A stretch of 7,875 nt of DNA, taken from NCBI GenBank assembly GCA_947254665.1, contig CAMYEJ010000063.1:1-7875 (forward strand), given 5' to 3'. The translations under genes were made by a program, and so were the position numbers. This document shows positions 6,581 through 7,875 of this stretch, piece by piece. The notes beneath the pieces were generated by a model. The model had not been told where the DNA came from. It searched no databases and saw only the letters and a list, made by a program, of their open reading frames with translations. Position 1 is the first letter of the stretch. Each line of letters starts with the position of its first letter. This DNA is from an uncultured Peptoniphilus sp. GTDB lineage: Bacteria; Bacillota; Clostridia; Tissierellales; Peptoniphilaceae.

Positions 6581-7260
6581 TTCTTCTCCTCTTTTAAGAA
6601 TAACTTAGAAATTATCGCCGATATTATTACCAAAGAAATTAAAAATAATATTGAATAGATAAATTCTTTTGATCCCGGATTTAAGACAGCTTCTCCAAAA
6701 TAATTAAACACCAATACCCCTGGAATTACCCCTGCAAACGTAGTAAGAAGGTAGTAAAAAAAGTTTATCTCAGTAATTCCAGAGATATAGTTCACCACAT
6801 TGTAGCTAAATATAGGGCTAAGTCTTATGATAAATAAAACTAGTGATAAAACCTTTTGGTTGTCACTATATAGTGCAGAAGATAGCTTTTCACTCATGTG
6901 GTTATTGACGAAATTCCTTACAAAATCCTTTAGTAAGAATCTGCCCATGATATACATAATTGGCGTATTTAAAACCACACCAATCATCGTATATAGAGAT
7001 CCTTTCCAAATTCCAAAAAGAGCTCCTCCAACTAGGACGATTATTATCACTGGGAAGAAGAATACCGGAAGGATTGTAAATATAAGGATATAAAAGAGCG
7101 CCGCCACATGTCCATTTGAATCCACAAATGATTTTATATCTTCAAAGGAGAATTTCCTAACTACAAATATAGAAATGAGTGCTATCAAGATCATAATTGT
7201 AATCTTAATTACATTCATGCGTCTATCATTTAATTTTATTTCGTTCTGTTTGTTTGTCAT
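6577..7260 (-). CDS. TVP38/TMEM64 family (VTT-domain) membrane protein, divergent copy
   Basis: A membrane protein of 227 residues if started at the ATG 7260-7258. The first hydrophobic segment is at about 16-36, then the VTT/SNARE-associated core (about 50-190) with FFFPVIIIVLVGGALFGIWK, an amphipathic middle region, and RLSPIFSYNVVNYISGIT (146-163), the place where family members normally have R-L-x-P-F-x-P-F-D. A last segment precedes a Lys/Glu tail. VTT proteins (DedA superfamily) act in membranes; some are lipid scramblases or transporters, but bacterial roles are mostly unknown. The start is uncertain. The frame opens further to a TTG at 7302, which would overlap the previous gene by 77 bases and is unlikely; the ATG at 7218 lies just after the previous stop and would remove a hydrophilic lead of 14 residues. 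None has a strong ribosome site. It pairs with the previous gene, as YdjX and YdjZ pair in Escherichia coli. Confidence 0.8.
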   Translation of the reverse strand: MTNKQNEIKLNDRRMNVIKITIMILIALISIFVVRKFSFEDIKSFVDSNGHVAALFYILIFTILPVFFFPVIIIVLVGGALFGIWKGSLYTMIGVVLNTPIMYIMGRFLLKDFVRNFVNNHMSEKLSSALYSDNQKVLSLVLFIIRLSPIFSYNVVNYISGITEINFFYYLLTTFAGVIPGVLVFNYFGEAVLNPGSKEFIYSILFLISLVIISAIISKLFLKEEKK

Positions 7261-7875
7261 TGTAAATTTTTCTAGCCACGTAGATAATAATTGAAGCTGC
7301 AAATAGAATCAAAAGTCCTACCATTAGAGCTTGTGCTCCTCCGGTCAAGCTTCCACCTGCATAGGAATAAACTATTGTCGCTGGAAGTTGTCCTATACCT
7401 GTTGCAAGGAAGAATCCCCAAAAGTCCATTGAGGTTAATCCTGCAGCGTATGATACTGCGTCAAATGGTATAAATGGAAGAAGTCTCGCCACCATGATTG
7501 CATATTTCCCATATTTTTTGAAGAATTCTTCTATCGCTACTAGAACTCCTTCTGATGCAAATTTCCTAACTACGTCTCTACCCAAGATTCTAGCAATAAA
7601 GAAGCACATTGCGGCTCCTACCATTGCACTTGACCAGGATAGTAACGCTCCCTTTGCCCATCCCCAAATCATCGCATTGGATAGGGTGATGAAAAATGCT
7701 GGAATCGGCGAAATAAGTGATTGAAGTAGCATTAGTAAGAATGAAACTACAACCGCATATACTCCAAATCCTCTTATATATTCTGCAACTCCATTAATAT
7801 CAACTTTTGTAAGCACTCTTATGGATTCATTTACTTCTCTGTTTACAGATGGAACGAAGAAGTAAACTGCAAAGA
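7226..7875 (-). CDS. TVP38/TMEM64 family (VTT-domain) membrane protein, 5' end outside window
   Basis: A partial gene: 215 codons are visible before the stop and the frame is still open at the right edge. A GTG at 7816 could be taken as a start, but the frame upstream reads FAVYFFVPSVNREVNESIRV, which is the normal family lead from the first membrane segment into the 'VN' linker, so the true start is beyond 7875. Numbering from the first whole codon, the VTT core runs from about 50 to 180, with SLISPIPAFFITLSNAMIWG (52-71), RILGRD (95-100) and the consensus block RLLPFIPFDAVSYAAGLT (130-147). A last hydrophobic segment (about 184-200) ends in a charged tail. It is closer to the family consensus than its neighbour. 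The role is unknown: an integral membrane protein of the DedA superfamily, resembling YdjX/YdjZ by context. Confidence 0.88.
   Translation of the reverse strand, partial: FAVYFFVPSVNREVNESIRVLTKVDINGVAEYIRGFGVYAVVVSFLLMLLQSLISPIPAFFITLSNAMIWGWAKGALLSWSSAMVGAAMCFFIARILGRDVVRKFASEGVLVAIEEFFKKYGKYAIMVARLLPFIPFDAVSYAAGLTSMDFWGFFLATGIGQLPATIVYSYAGGSLTGGAQALMVGLLILFAASIIIYVARKIYNDKQTERNKIK

Larger units (their letters stand above)
369..7875 (-). other. Putative nine-gene operon (ydjX/ydjZ-ynjBCD-like locus)
   Basis: Nine minus-strand genes follow one another without room for a promoter: TVP38 (partial), TVP38, transferase, Fe-S CCG protein, solute-binding lipoprotein, permease, permease, ATPase, nucleoside hydrolase. 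Junctions in that order are about 35 bases overlap (depending on the second start), 4 overlap, 1 gap, 1 gap, 25 overlap, 20 overlap, 13 overlap and 20 overlap. The only terminator seen is after the last gene. The first gene, the promoter and any regulatory leader lie right of the window, so the operon may contain further genes. Single-transcript status is inferred from spacing. Confidence 0.8.

Noticed and set aside
6577..7302. Second TVP38 gene starting at TTG 7302
   Set aside because: It would need a TTG start and a 77-base overlap with the preceding gene, with no ribosome site; ATG 7260 or ATG 7218 is more likely.
7226..7816. A 196-residue TVP38 gene starting at GTG 7816
   Set aside because: The same frame is open to the window edge and the upstream residues fit the family, so the GTG is read as an internal Val and the gene as 5'-truncated.

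Overview
The window comes from a low-GC, AT-rich bacterium with Firmicutes-style signals: strong AGGAGG-type ribosome binding sites, an extended -10 promoter, a lipoprotein solute-binding protein, and Fe-S proteins that suggest an anaerobe. An anaerobic clostridium-like coccus (Tissierellia/Peptoniphilaceae type) would fit, but this is inferred from composition and gene content only. Every supported gene lies on the minus strand, so transcription runs from the right edge to the left.

Positions 7875 to 369 hold nine tightly packed genes that look like one transcript. In order of transcription they are: a TVP38/TMEM64 (VTT-domain) membrane protein that enters from outside the window; a second, divergent TVP38/TMEM64 protein; a family 2 glycosyltransferase-like protein of the type named 'transferase 2, rSAM/selenodomain-associated'; a protein with two [4Fe-4S] motifs and two CCG domains; a YnjB-type lipoprotein solute-binding protein; two separate permeases; an ABC ATPase; and a divergent nucleoside hydrolase. 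Neighbours overlap by 4 to 35 bases or are 1 base apart. A GAGA-loop hairpin followed by a T run (346 to 324) ends the unit. The operon promoter and any leader lie beyond the right edge.

After the terminator, a separate promoter (extended -10 at 259-254) drives the start of a type I restriction-modification specificity gene (hsdS), cut by the left edge.

The main point of interest is gene content. Two TVP38 proteins, an iron-sulphur protein and a YnjBCD-type importer also sit together in Escherichia coli, as ydjX-ydjY-ydjZ-ynjA-ynjB-ynjC-ynjD-ynjE, a locus of unknown function. Here the grouping appears in a distant phylum with different Fe-S architecture, a split permease, a selenodomain-associated transferase and a nucleoside hydrolase. 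A reasonable hypothesis is an envelope-linked uptake and processing pathway: the ABC transporter imports a small, possibly ribosylated compound, the hydrolase cleaves it, the CCG protein supplies redox chemistry, and the transferase and TVP38 proteins act at the membrane. The substrate cannot be read from the sequence.
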